A stretch of DNA of 9,657 nt from Acidobacteriaceae bacterium (GTDB taxonomy: Bacteria; Acidobacteriota; Terriglobia; Terriglobales; Acidobacteriaceae): contig PLUJ01000027.1 in assembly GCA_003165455.1 (NCBI GenBank), positions 1 to 9,657 of the forward strand, read 5' to 3'. The translations under genes were made by a program, and so were the position numbers. The notes under the pieces are model-generated. The model saw only the letters and a list, made by a program, of their open reading frames with translations. It made no database searches and was not told the origin of the DNA. This document shows, piece after piece, positions 1-6,654 of the stretch; position 1 is the stretch's first letter, and each line of letters opens with the position of its first letter.

Positions 1-29
1 GCGTTGCCGAGGAAAGAAGAGAATAGAAG

Positions 30-317
30 ATGTCAGTGCCTTATTTGCGCGAAGCTGTAAAAGACGGCGATTCAGAGAAGCTCATTCGCTTCGTACGCCT
101 GCACCTTGGCGATGGCAACGAAAATGTTGGCCGGAAAGAGATCGACAAGTCCTGGACCGAAGCCCTGAAGGTTCTTCTGCATGATCAGGAGCCAGATTGC
201 GACTTCATTGAGCAAACCATGCAGAAGGATTCATCCACACTGGCGTTGCTTTACTTTCGTCTGCACTTTTATTTCATTCGCAATTCAGGGGAATGGATTC
301 ACGATGGCAGCCGCTAA
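30..317 (+). CDS. Small protein of unknown function, coupled to the selenoprotein gene
   Basis: This is a 95-residue protein that I do not recognise. It has no signal peptide, membrane segment or metal-binding motif, and only one cysteine (C57). The first 60 residues are charged and probably helical. The last third is aromatic (ALLYFRLHFYFIRNSGEWI, about residues 72-90) and could be a protein-contact surface. The start is fixed by an in-frame TAG at 24-26 just upstream and a purine-rich ribosome site (GAGGAAAG, 10-17). Its stop (315-317) lies inside the next gene, whose ATG is at 304, so the two overlap by 14 nt and are probably translationally coupled. That suggests a role with the selenoprotein, perhaps as a partner or accessory subunit, but this is inference. 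An upstream gene may end at the TAG at 24-26, too little being visible to call it. Confidence 0.6.
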   Translation: MSVPYLREAVKDGDSEKLIRFVRLHLGDGNENVGRKEIDKSWTEALKVLLHDQEPDCDFIEQTMQKDSSTLALLYFRLHFYFIRNSGEWIHDGSR

Positions 318-1161
318 TTTGCACTCCTCGAAGACAACGGAATCGTCGATCGACCCCCGAGAGAGCGGAACTCAACTCCGCCCCGGTCTCTGGCAGACCA
401 TCAATGAGCGTTATCCCGGCTCGATGATCACCAAGAGTGCGTTCGTACCCCTGGCGCGACTCGCAAAGGCGCTGAAGGACAGCACAGTCTGCCTCATCAG
501 TTCTTGCGGCGTACACCTCAAGCGGGACCGTCCGATGGAGGTTGCGCATCCTTTGGGCGACTTCAGCTTTCGTCGCGTGCCCTCCGACGCCCGGCAATCT
601 GATCTAATCATTCATCAACTCAAATATCCGCATGACGATGCTGACGTGGACATTAATGTCATCTTCCCTATCGAACGATTACAGGATTTAGCGGCTGAAG
701 GAGTCATCGGCGGGCTCACAAGAAATTTCTTCAGCTTCATCGGCTACAACATGGATCCGGAGCGGTTCGAGGCTACGGTAGCCGAGGGCATTGCCCGCGC
801 AGTCGATGAAGAAGAGCGGGCGGACGTTGCGCTGCTCGCTCCGGCATGACCAATTTGTCATCAGTCGGTCGGACTGATTCAGAGAAAGATCGAAGAACGC
901 GGAATTCCGACTGTCTCGATCACGGTGGCCAAAGACGTGACCCGCGCCATCAAAGCTCCGCGGGCGGTTTTCGTTCCCTGGCCAATGGGCCATCACTTTG
1001 GTGCGCCTTTCTGTACCCGTGTCCAGCGACAGGTGATTCTCACTGCCTTCGAAGCTGTTCAGACGATTAACCAAAGCGGGACGGTCGTCGATCTCCCCAT
1101 CCCTTGGGCACAAGTGCGGCAGGAATCAAGATCTCTCACTGAGCAAGGGAGAAAATTATAG
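304..1161 (+). CDS. Selenoprotein of the glycine/sarcosine/betaine/D-proline reductase B (GrdB/PrdB-like) family, Sec182
   Basis: One reading frame of 285 residues, interrupted only by TGA at 847-849, which I read as selenocysteine 182. The frame continues in register on both sides with family-like sequence. Before the TGA are SSCGVHLKRDRP (66-77), DINVIFPIERL (116-126) and FFSFIGY (142-148). After it come PICHQSVGLIQRKIE (183-197), GIPTVSI (201-207) and APRAVFVPWPMG (218-229). The motif is U-P-I-C, a UxxC redox pair (U182/C185); family members elsewhere use Cys or Sec there. GrdB and PrdB are substrate-binding reductase subunits that cleave C-N bonds through a selenolate. The length is nearer PrdB than the larger GrdB. 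No GrdA/GrdE or PrdA partner is in the window, so the substrate is unknown. The start ATG 304 follows AGGGGA (287-292). An in-frame ATG at 181 is less likely because it lies wholly inside the preceding gene. Without Sec decoding the product would stop at 181 residues, losing the catalytic half. Confidence 0.9.
847..880 (+). promoter_or_regulatory. Sec codon (TGA 847-849) and bacterial SECIS hairpin
   Basis: Just after the in-frame TGA, ATCAGTC (860-866) pairs perfectly with GACTGAT (872-878), closing a five-base loop GGTCG (867-871). The loop opens 17 nt after the TGA. Known bacterial SECIS elements place a small apical loop, with G at its first positions, about this far downstream inside the coding region. 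The E. coli fdhF loop is also GGUC-type with nearly the same spacing, as I recall it. SelB with Sec-tRNA would bind here to recode the UGA. The stem codes for conserved protein sequence (HQSVGLI), so it serves both roles. Confidence 0.88.
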
Positions 1162-1172
1162 GCTTTTCATTT

Positions 1173-1192
1173 CTTCGCGAGTCGAAGGTTTT
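1173..1192 (+). terminator. Possible weak intrinsic terminator after the selenoprotein gene
   Basis: CTTCG (1173-1177) and CGAAG (1183-1187) form a five-base-pair stem around CGAGT, followed by GTTTT. It begins 12 nt after the stop codon. The stem and T-run are short, so the call is tentative. The rest of 1193-1384 shows no gene that I can support. Confidence 0.3.
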
Positions 1193-1384
1193 GTGGCACT
1201 CAGGTAGATGTGCTCCCAAAGTCCGCGTCTGCTGCCTGGTTTTCATGACCGCCGCACCGTACTTTCACCCGCAAGCTGTAAGGCTCCAAGAAACCGCTAC
1301 GCTCACGTGGTTGAGATAGCCGTTGTTCGGGGAGTTCCCGCTGAGATCATATATGGCCGCTGCCAAACGATTCGTCATGTCGGG

Positions 1385-1862
1385 CTAGTTGACCGCCTGA
1401 AAGGCAGTTATTCCCCAACTCGCGGAGACGCCGTCCTGCACTTGGATGAAGATGTAGTCAATATCGCTGAGGTCGGTCTGCGTGAGGCCGCCATCGGAAA
1501 AACTTGAAAACGGAAAATCTACGGAAATAGGATCGACTTCAGGGGCCAGCACTAGCTCGAGACTATGCGGGACCAAGTTGTCATGCGGCCATACAGTGAT
1601 AATCGCGAGTAGGGCTTCGGTGGTGGAGATGCCTGCGAAGTCCAGTTGGAGACCCGAATATCCAGCGAGGTCCAGGCCCAATGGAACTTCGGTCCCGGAG
1701 AGAGTCTCCCCGTAGAAAATCCACAGAGCAGTTCGCGATGTTGAGGTGTTTGACGTAGTGTCCCGACGTAAAATTGTCGAGTGTGAGCTGTGCAGATGCC
1801 TGAACTGGAATCCACACGAGGGCAATGGTCGCCGCGCAAAAGATGAATCCGTTGGTCGTCAT
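1385..1862 (-). pseudogene. Broken gene for a short secreted protein (frameshift, probable internal loss)
   Basis: The gene starts with a clean signal peptide (MTTNGFIFCAATIALVW, ending ASA before QLTLDNFTSG) at ATG 1862, preceded by a purine-rich AGAGAGAGA ribosome site. This frame gives about 40 plausible residues, then turns to Arg/Ser/Pro-rich nonsense. The credible sequence resumes in another frame from about 1730 (LWIFYGETLSG) and runs to the stop at 1385, including DLAGYSGLQLDFAGI, ISVDFPFSSFSDGG and DLSDIDYIFIQVQDG. The span of 478 nt is not a multiple of three, so at least one indel lies near 1722-1745. From memory, similar acidobacterial secreted proteins carry about 40-50 more residues between these halves, so an internal deletion is likely; that part is inference. 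A sequencing error could explain the frameshift but not a missing segment. The C-terminal half looks beta-rich. The function of the family is unknown to me. Confidence 0.65.
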
Positions 1863-1973
1863 GTTCTCTCTCTCTTTCTCTTTCTGTCTGGTTGCTTCGT
1901 GCAGTTTGACAGGATGAGGCTGGGTCCCAGTTTTTAAAATCTCTGCAAGAATGTTTCTTTCATAGAGCGCCGA

Positions 1974-4900
1974 TTACTTTTGGTTGATCTCCACTTTCCC
2001 TGCTGGCGCGGCCGGATGGGGCAACATAGCTAACTTGGGCGCAACCAACTTCGGTGGAACGGGAATGCTGGGCGGCGTCCGCTGCAACGGCGAAGCGTTG
2101 TCGCGTTGCGGGAGGGTTGGGCGATGGTGCACGATCTGCTCGCTTCCCGGTGCTAGCGCCATGTAGCCGATGCGCGCCGTTTCAGGCGCCCCGACGAGTT
2201 CGGGATACAGGTAGTGGCCGCGATCGGCAGGAGCCTTCTCGACCTCGACCTGAATCCGGTGCGCGTTGGCGAACGCGTCCTGGCGCGTTCCCGTCACCTG
2301 CCAGGAGACTTTCACGTTCGGCTTGTCGGTCCGAATGCCGAATTGGTTGCCGCTGATCTCAGAAGCCACAATGGCTTGCGCGAACTGGCCGATCACGGTC
2401 AACTGATAGCGGAAATCCCGGTTGAGCGTCTCGAACCAATCAGGCAACGTAACCGTAGCCAGACCAGCGTCGTCGGTGGTGATATTGCCGTCGTACATGT
2501 TCTTCATGTCGGGCGATTCGACGAAGGAGTGGTAGAGATACTTGTTCGCAGGGTCGAGTGGATGGTCGATCTTGAATGAGCCGCCGCCTTTGGAGAGCGT
2601 GCCGAGAACGTCCACGTTTCCGCTGCTAGCCACCAATTGGTCGACGCTGTTGATGCGGATGTGTGCGGCGGCACCGGTCACGGCGTTAATGTACGTGTGA
2701 CCGTTGTTGCCTCCGGCTATCGTGTAGTTGCTACAGCCCGACATGCCTCCTTGCGCAAGCTGAAGGGCTATGAATCCAACATTGCACCCCGGGTCTCCAA
2801 TGATCGCGGATGTCCCAACACTCGCCACGTACGCCTCAAAAGCTTCGCCTCCGAAGGTGGTCGCATTATTGACGGCATAGAGCGTCGAAGAAGTCGTGCT
2901 GTTGTTCAGGAAGAAACCGGCCATGCCAAAATTGGCGGTTCCATATACCCCCGCGGCATCCTCCGATTCGCTCCCAGTGTCGCCCCACACTCCAGGGGGG
3001 CCAATCGCGCCAATACCGCTGCTGCCAACAGCAGTCCCATAAACGCCGACATTGGCGCCTAAACCCTCAACGCCAATGTTCTGACTAGTACCATAAACGC
3101 CATAGCCAGAATCCGACACGGCCCCGCCGTAAACACCATACGTAGTGCCCGATCCGGCAGACGAAAGGCCATACACTCCAATGCCAGAGGTCGAATTTGC
3201 CTCGCCTTCCACACCTGTCCCCGGAGACGAGCCAAGAATGCCGAGGCCTGCTCCGAAACCAAAAACGGCGGGGGACGTGACGCCGCTGCTACTGGCGCTG
3301 ATTGAGTAACCACTGGACGAGGCGGTAAGTGTGCCGTTCACAGTCTGATTCGCCGAGAAGGTGTTGGCCGCCGCTAACTGGGCGTAAGAGGTATAAACTT
3401 GACCGCCCAGTTCGATCGAATTGGCCGCGGTGACGTTGGTCAATGCGGCACCATTGCCGGAAAACGATGTAGCCGTAAGCGTGCCGTTCACCATCTGATT
3501 TGTGGAGAAGGTGTTGGCCGCCGCCAGCAGCGGCACCTTGGTGGTGTCGAGACTGAGCGTGGTGCTGCCGCCCAACGACACCGCACCGCCGCCGGTCAGG
3601 GCTGTGCCCGGCGATATCGTCAGCGACGGATTCGCCAGCATGGCATTGCTTACCCCGGCCGTGGCAATGCTCAACGAGCCAGTTCCGGTGATCGGACCGC
3701 CGGTCAATCCCGCGCCGCTGCCTACGCTGGTAACAGTTCCAGTTCCCATGTTGGCACAAGCCCAGGCGGTGCCATTGTATTGCAGCACTTGATTCGAACT
3801 GCAAGTCTTCAAACCGATGGTGTTAGTGCTGCCCAGGCTCATGGCCCCTGGGACAGTCAATCCCCCCGCCGTGCTGGCATTCAGCGTCACTGCTGAATTT
3901 TGCAGCATGGTATTGGTCACTCCGGCATTGGCGATGCCGAGAGTTCCGCTGCCGGTGATTGGGCCGCCGGCGAGTCCGGCTCCGCTCCCCACGCTGGTAA
4001 CCGTTCCAGTTCCCGCGCTGGCGCAAGCCCATGCCGTGCCGTTCCACTGCAGCACTTGGCTCGTGGCGCAGGTCTTCAGCAGACCTAGCGCCAGCGTGCC
4101 GCTGGTCCCGCCGCCGGTGAGTCCGCTGCCGGTGGCCGTGGTCACTCCGGTAAGCGTTCCGTCGCCGGTGCCGGGAAATGTCTGCCCAGTGGCGAACGTA
4201 ATCTCTCCGTTGTTAGCGATGTGCAACCCGGTCTGCGCGGGAGCACCAGTTCCTTCGGCAAACAGCAGATTCAGGGTGCCTGAGGGCGTAGCGGTGTCAT
4301 TGTCCGCGGGTTGGGCCAGCCAGAAGAAGGTTTGATTCGCGGCGGCGCTGGTGCTGCTGTTAAATGCCGAGGCCGCCAAACTCAGTGCTTGCGAGTTGGC
4401 TCCCGCCGTGGCTGAGGCGGTACCGGTTGCGGGCAGACTCAGCGTGCCTCGAATGGTGCCGCCGCCTTTGACATCTAAGGTTGAGGCCGGCGTCATGATG
4501 CCGATTCCCACTTTCGCCGTGGTGCCGGTGCCCAACTGAAACAGCACCGAGTCGGCAATGTTGGAAGTGCTGGTCCAGAGTGGGATGAAATCGGCAGTGC
4601 CAGAGCCGGTCACGTTAGTGGCAGTCGGGGCGTCACCCGAAGATGCCGTCGATGCAATGAAAGTGGTCGGCGCGGAAGCGGAAGAAGCCGTCCCTGCCGC
4701 CGCCAGCAAGAAGGCGGAGGGCGGCAATCCCCCGATTGTCGCCGCATCCCCAGCCTTCAGTGCATAGGGCACGCTGAGTAGCAGCACCCGCGGCTGCTCC
4801 CCCTGCTCAGCGACCTGTACTCCGAGCCAGCGCGCTTCCCCCGTGGTAAACAACGTGGTGGGCAAGCCGGAAGGCTTCGTGATGCCCAGTTGCACGGAGT

Positions 4901-5171
4901 AGTGTCCAGTGGCGTCGAGCCGGACATTATTCTGTGTCTCCGCCCACAGCGGCTCGCCGCCCTGCTGACTGTTGTAGAGCGAGAAAGTGATACTCACCAC
5001 GCCGCTCAGGGAATTGCCGCCTTCATCAGTGGCGACATTGGAAAACTGGATTAACGGAGGAACCGTAGCATTCGCAGCCGTCACCGCGCTCTGCTGCGCC
5101 ATTCCTGCCAACACGAGACTGCCGACTAAGGCAATCAGACTAAGACCGACCTTTACGCTACGGTATTTCAT
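1974..5171 (-). CDS. Large secreted fibre-like surface protein with GVYG and GTGTVTSVG repeats
   Basis: A 1065-residue secreted protein of low-complexity beta type, probably a cell-surface or tail-fibre-like filament. I chose ATG 5171 over the longer frame beginning at 5237 because GGGAGGG (5178-5184) sits six bases upstream and a signal peptide follows at once (MKYRSVKVGLSLIALVG, likely cut after A25). Regions in order: an N-terminal beta domain (about 38-155) with SITFSLYNSQQGGEPLW and LLSVPYALKAGDAATIGGLP, a type I associate with acidobacterial secreted proteins; VGIGIMTPASTLDV (221-234), a motif often found in fibre proteins; two 89-residue repeats starting LKTC (365 and 454), each with GTGTVTSVGSGAGL; two 50-residue repeats with AAANTFS and VNGTLTA; a GVYG/GVEG repeat stretch (about 638-746); a globular domain (about 860-1010) starting GGGSFKIDHPLDPANKY; and a Pro-rich tail. 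No protease, sortase or autotransporter signature was seen. Its role is inferred to be structural or adhesive. A shared leader element lies upstream. Confidence 0.9.
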   Translation of the reverse strand: MKYRSVKVGLSLIALVGSLVLAGMAQQSAVTAANATVPPLIQFSNVATDEGGNSLSGVVSITFSLYNSQQGGEPLWAETQNNVRLDATGHYSVQLGITKPSGLPTTLFTTGEARWLGVQVAEQGEQPRVLLLSVPYALKAGDAATIGGLPPSAFLLAAAGTASSASAPTTFIASTASSGDAPTATNVTGSGTADFIPLWTSTSNIADSVLFQLGTGTTAKVGIGIMTPASTLDVKGGGTIRGTLSLPATGTASATAGANSQALSLAASAFNSSTSAAANQTFFWLAQPADNDTATPSGTLNLLFAEGTGAPAQTGLHIANNGEITFATGQTFPGTGDGTLTGVTTATGSGLTGGGTSGTLALGLLKTCATSQVLQWNGTAWACASAGTGTVTSVGSGAGLAGGPITGSGTLGIANAGVTNTMLQNSAVTLNASTAGGLTVPGAMSLGSTNTIGLKTCSSNQVLQYNGTAWACANMGTGTVTSVGSGAGLTGGPITGTGSLSIATAGVSNAMLANPSLTISPGTALTGGGAVSLGGSTTLSLDTTKVPLLAAANTFSTNQMVNGTLTATSFSGNGAALTNVTAANSIELGGQVYTSYAQLAAANTFSANQTVNGTLTASSSGYSISASSSGVTSPAVFGFGAGLGILGSSPGTGVEGEANSTSGIGVYGLSSAGSGTTYGVYGGAVSDSGYGVYGTSQNIGVEGLGANVGVYGTAVGSSGIGAIGPPGVWGDTGSESEDAAGVYGTANFGMAGFFLNNSTTSSTLYAVNNATTFGGEAFEAYVASVGTSAIIGDPGCNVGFIALQLAQGGMSGCSNYTIAGGNNGHTYINAVTGAAAHIRINSVDQLVASSGNVDVLGTLSKGGGSFKIDHPLDPANKYLYHSFVESPDMKNMYDGNITTDDAGLATVTLPDWFETLNRDFRYQLTVIGQFAQAIVASEISGNQFGIRTDKPNVKVSWQVTGTRQDAFANAHRIQVEVEKAPADRGHYLYPELVGAPETARIGYMALAPGSEQIVHHRPTLPQRDNASPLQRTPPSIPVPPKLVAPKLAMLPHPAAPAGKVEINQK
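3325..3540 (-). repeat. Two 150-nt (50-residue) repeats inside the fibre gene
   Basis: The segment coding for AAANTFS-NQ-VNGTLTA appears twice, the shared GTGCCGTTCAC (+ strand) starting at 3331 and 3481, so the period is 150 nt. The copies are very similar around this core and diverge outside it. In the protein they lead into the GVYG repeat stretch. Confidence 0.8.
3633..4079 (-). repeat. Two 267-nt (89-residue) tandem repeats inside the fibre gene
   Basis: On the - strand the codons for LKTC occur at 4079-4068 and again at 3812-3801, a 267-nt period. Each unit reads LKTC, VLQ-NGTAWACA, GTGTVTSVGSGAGL, GGPITG, then AGV-N-ML. The DNA copies differ at many positions, so the duplication is old, and the reading frame is kept. 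Confidence 0.85.
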
Positions 5172-5210
5172 TTCGATCCCTCCCACAGATTTTGATCCTG
5201 CTTGCATAAG

Positions 5211-5269
5211 CTTTTTGCCACTGCAAGAATGTCCCACTGTGCGACGTACGTCGCCCTCATCTGGACAGG
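5211..5269 (-). promoter_or_regulatory. Shared 59-nt leader element, copy A (before the fibre gene)
   Basis: Read on the - strand, this segment aligns without gaps to 6441-6383 at 44 of 59 positions, by hand count. It ends 39 nt before the fibre ATG. It contains GCGACGTACGTCGC, a perfect 14-base palindrome that as RNA is a hairpin with a GUAC loop, and TTGC-AGTG-GCAA, a second hairpin. It may be a cis-regulatory RNA, an operator pair or a promoter-region repeat. I could not match it to a known riboswitch class. Confidence 0.6.
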
Positions 5270-5304
5270 GCTCCGACTAGATCTGGGATTGTTTCCTTCC
5301 AGCC

Positions 5305-6342
5305 TCAGGGTCCGACGACGCTGCTCAGCTTGTTGTCTATGCCCATGATCACGCACACGGCCTGCCCCGTGCCCAGCGGCGCGCAGGCGGGCGTGCCGAT
5401 TCCTGTACCTCCGATCAAAGTCCAGCTCGACCAGGTGCCGCCGTTTAAGACGTTGGCGTAAAATGCGTTGTCGTCGGCGCCGACCCCGATGACTCCGCAG
5501 ACAAGCTGGTCCGCAGCCTGCGTTGTGCAACTGGCGTTGTCATTTACCTCACCGCCGAGGCTGCCGTAGGCGTCCCAGTCGCCTGCGGCCCACGCTCCTC
5601 CGTTGAAAATGGCCACATTGATTCCCGAGTTGAATCCTTTTGCGAAGCACATCACTTCCCCAGGAGCTTCCCAGAATGAGCAATCGGGCTCGCCACCAGC
5701 GGTTCCGCCGATGTTGAAGAAACCCTGCCACGCGCCGCCAGTGAACCGATTGACCAGCGTAGTGAAGCCGGTTGTGTATACGGCGCAAATCACGCCGCTG
5801 TCGTTGTCGGTAGTGCAGCTCGGCGCGGAGGTGGCGGAGGTCGTGAGGTTGGCGAATGCGCTCCACGCGGTCCCGTTGTAAAGAGACCACGCTAAGCCGC
5901 CTGCCGTGCTTCGCGCCGCGCATAGAACTTGACCGGCTGCCAGTTCGGCACAACTGGGGGCGGAAAACAGCGCCGCCTTAATTTTTGCTGGAGTGCTCCA
6001 TACGCCACCCTTTAGAACTGTCACCTGCAGATCGCCGTTGGTTGCGGCTGCCGCGCAGAACACATTGCCGTTCCCATCGCTGGTACAGCTTGGATCGGAA
6101 CTGACCGCCCCGGCGACGCTTTTCCATGTTCCCCACGTAGTCCCATTGAACTTATTGACCATGATGGTGGACGTGCCACTCCGCACCGCGCACGCAACCT
6201 GTCCGGTCGAGACAGGGGCGCAAGATGGATTGCCGATACCGGCGGCGGTGCCGGTGGGGGTGAAGCTCCCCCACGCTGCCCAGGCCGCGCGGGCCATTAG
6301 CGGACAGCTCGATAACATTAGGCACACTGCGATATTCTTCAT
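5305..6342 (-). CDS. Secreted seven-repeat probable beta-propeller protein (PLL-lectin-like)
   Basis: A 345-residue secreted protein. ATG 6342 is chosen over the upstream in-frame start because GAGAGGAAG lies directly before it and a signal peptide follows (MKNIAVCLMLSSCPLMARA, then AWAAWGSF). The mature part has seven repeats of about 45-50 residues. Each begins with P-S-C or a variant (NPSC, DPSC, APSC, APSC, EPDC, NASC, TPAC), has a second Cys about 9-11 residues later (V-CA), then a NG/GG-T/A-W segment near its end. The last repeat lacks its W strand, while the N-terminus supplies a lone WGSF strand. That is the expected closure of a seven-bladed propeller. The paired Cys in each repeat could form disulfides outside the cytoplasm. 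The pattern resembles PLL-type sugar-binding propellers, but no sugar-site residues are verified. It lies 133 nt upstream of the fibre gene on the same strand, with the same leader element. Confidence 0.85.
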   Translation of the reverse strand: MKNIAVCLMLSSCPLMARAAWAAWGSFTPTGTAAGIGNPSCAPVSTGQVACAVRSGTSTIMVNKFNGTTWGTWKSVAGAVSSDPSCTSDGNGNVFCAAAATNGDLQVTVLKGGVWSTPAKIKAALFSAPSCAELAAGQVLCAARSTAGGLAWSLYNGTAWSAFANLTTSATSAPSCTTDNDSGVICAVYTTGFTTLVNRFTGGAWQGFFNIGGTAGGEPDCSFWEAPGEVMCFAKGFNSGINVAIFNGGAWAAGDWDAYGSLGGEVNDNASCTTQAADQLVCGVIGVGADDNAFYANVLNGGTWSSWTLIGGTGIGTPACAPLGTGQAVCVIMGIDNKLSSVVGP

Positions 6343-6382
6343 GGCTTCCTCTCTTAACTTAATTTCGAGAATCGACAACACG

Positions 6383-6441
6383 CGTTTTGCCACTGCAAAA
6401 TCTCCTAACTGGGAGACTTGCGTCGCCCTTATCTAGATAGG
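6383..6441 (-). promoter_or_regulatory. Shared 59-nt leader element, copy B (before the propeller gene)
   Basis: The second copy of the leader ends 40 nt before the propeller ATG, almost the same distance as copy A. On the - strand GGGCGAC and GTCTCCC can pair (one C-T mismatch) around a GCAA tetraloop, and TTTTGC-AGTG-GCAAAA is a perfect 6-bp hairpin. A competing stem TCTCC/GGAGA overlaps the first hairpin, so two exclusive folds are possible. Some stem positions differ between copies but stay paired in the first hairpin, which favours an RNA role. With only two copies this is weak evidence. Confidence 0.6.
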
Positions 6442-6517
6442 CGCAAATGGCCGGACAGAACTATCATGCAGAGGTCACTTTTCTTGAACGAAAAAAGTCC
6501 GATCCCGCTTACCGCGC

Positions 6518-6547
6518 CCCGTGTGGGGTTCCCACTGCCCACACGGG
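6518..6547 (-). terminator. Strong hairpin downstream of the 160-aa gene; terminator or structured RNA
   Basis: CCCGTGTGGG (6518-6527) and CCCACACGGG (6538-6547) form a perfect 10-bp, GC-rich stem with a 10-nt loop. On the - strand it lies about 107 nt after the stop of the gene at 7137-6655. No T-run follows directly; the nearest (TTTTTT, 6496-6491 on the - strand) is about 20 nt further on. It could act as a Rho-independent-like terminator, an mRNA 3' stabiliser or part of a small RNA. Confidence 0.45.
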
Positions 6548-6654
6548 CTAGCGCCGCCATGTTCGCCCGGTAAAGAAACTAATCGGGTGTGACCTTCTCC
6601 GCAAGAGGTCGCTGCTCAATGCGCGATCACGGAGTGAAGGCCGGTAAGGTTTGA

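Larger units (their letters stand above)
6343..6654. other. 312-nt gene-free stretch between the propeller and 160-aa genes
   Basis: It holds the ribosome site and leader of the propeller gene (up to 6441), an AT-rich ACTTTT/AAAAGT inverted repeat (6477-6498), the strong hairpin at 6518-6547 and a small GACCT/AGGTC inverted repeat (6591-6610). No open frame here looks like a protein. Its size and structures suggest that the propeller gene has its own promoter, but no convincing -35/-10 pair was found. Confidence 0.6.

Noticed and set aside
181..303. Longer N-terminus for the selenoprotein, starting at ATG 181
   Set aside because: The added residues are the shadow of the 95-aa gene in another frame and look unlike protein; ATG 304 has a good ribosome site.
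847..849. TGA as a genuine stop or decay mutation
   Set aside because: The frame stays open for 104 more codons with conserved sequence, the TGA is at the catalytic Cys/Sec position, and a SECIS-like hairpin follows. Decay would not produce this combination.
846..1070. Separate + strand frame starting at 846
   Set aside because: It is out of register with the conserved family sequence (PICHQ, GIPTVSI), which lies in the 304 frame, and has Arg/Ser/Asp-rich shadow composition.
1162..1384. selC (tRNA-Sec) or another RNA gene next to the selenoprotein gene
   Set aside because: No cloverleaf with a long variable arm or CCA end could be found on either strand.
1943..1954. Third copy of the leader element before the broken gene
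   Set aside because: Only 12 bases (ACATTCTTGCAG on the - strand) match copy A, at a different distance from the ATG, and the remaining leader motifs are absent.
3399..4335. Long + strand frames opposite the fibre gene
   Set aside because: They are antisense shadows of a GC-rich, Gly/Thr/Ala-rich repeat gene; they lack ribosome sites and family-like sequence.
5172..5237. Extended N-terminus of the fibre protein starting at 5237
   Set aside because: It would put 22 residues before a normal signal peptide and run into the leader element; the GGGAGGG site fixes the start at 5171.
5211..5269. Known riboswitch (c-di-GMP class I, fluoride, guanidine, preQ1)
   Set aside because: From memory the conserved bases of those classes are not present; only short look-alikes such as GACGCAA occur.
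5549..5953. - strand frame inside the propeller gene
   Set aside because: Arg-rich shadow of the propeller repeats in another frame.
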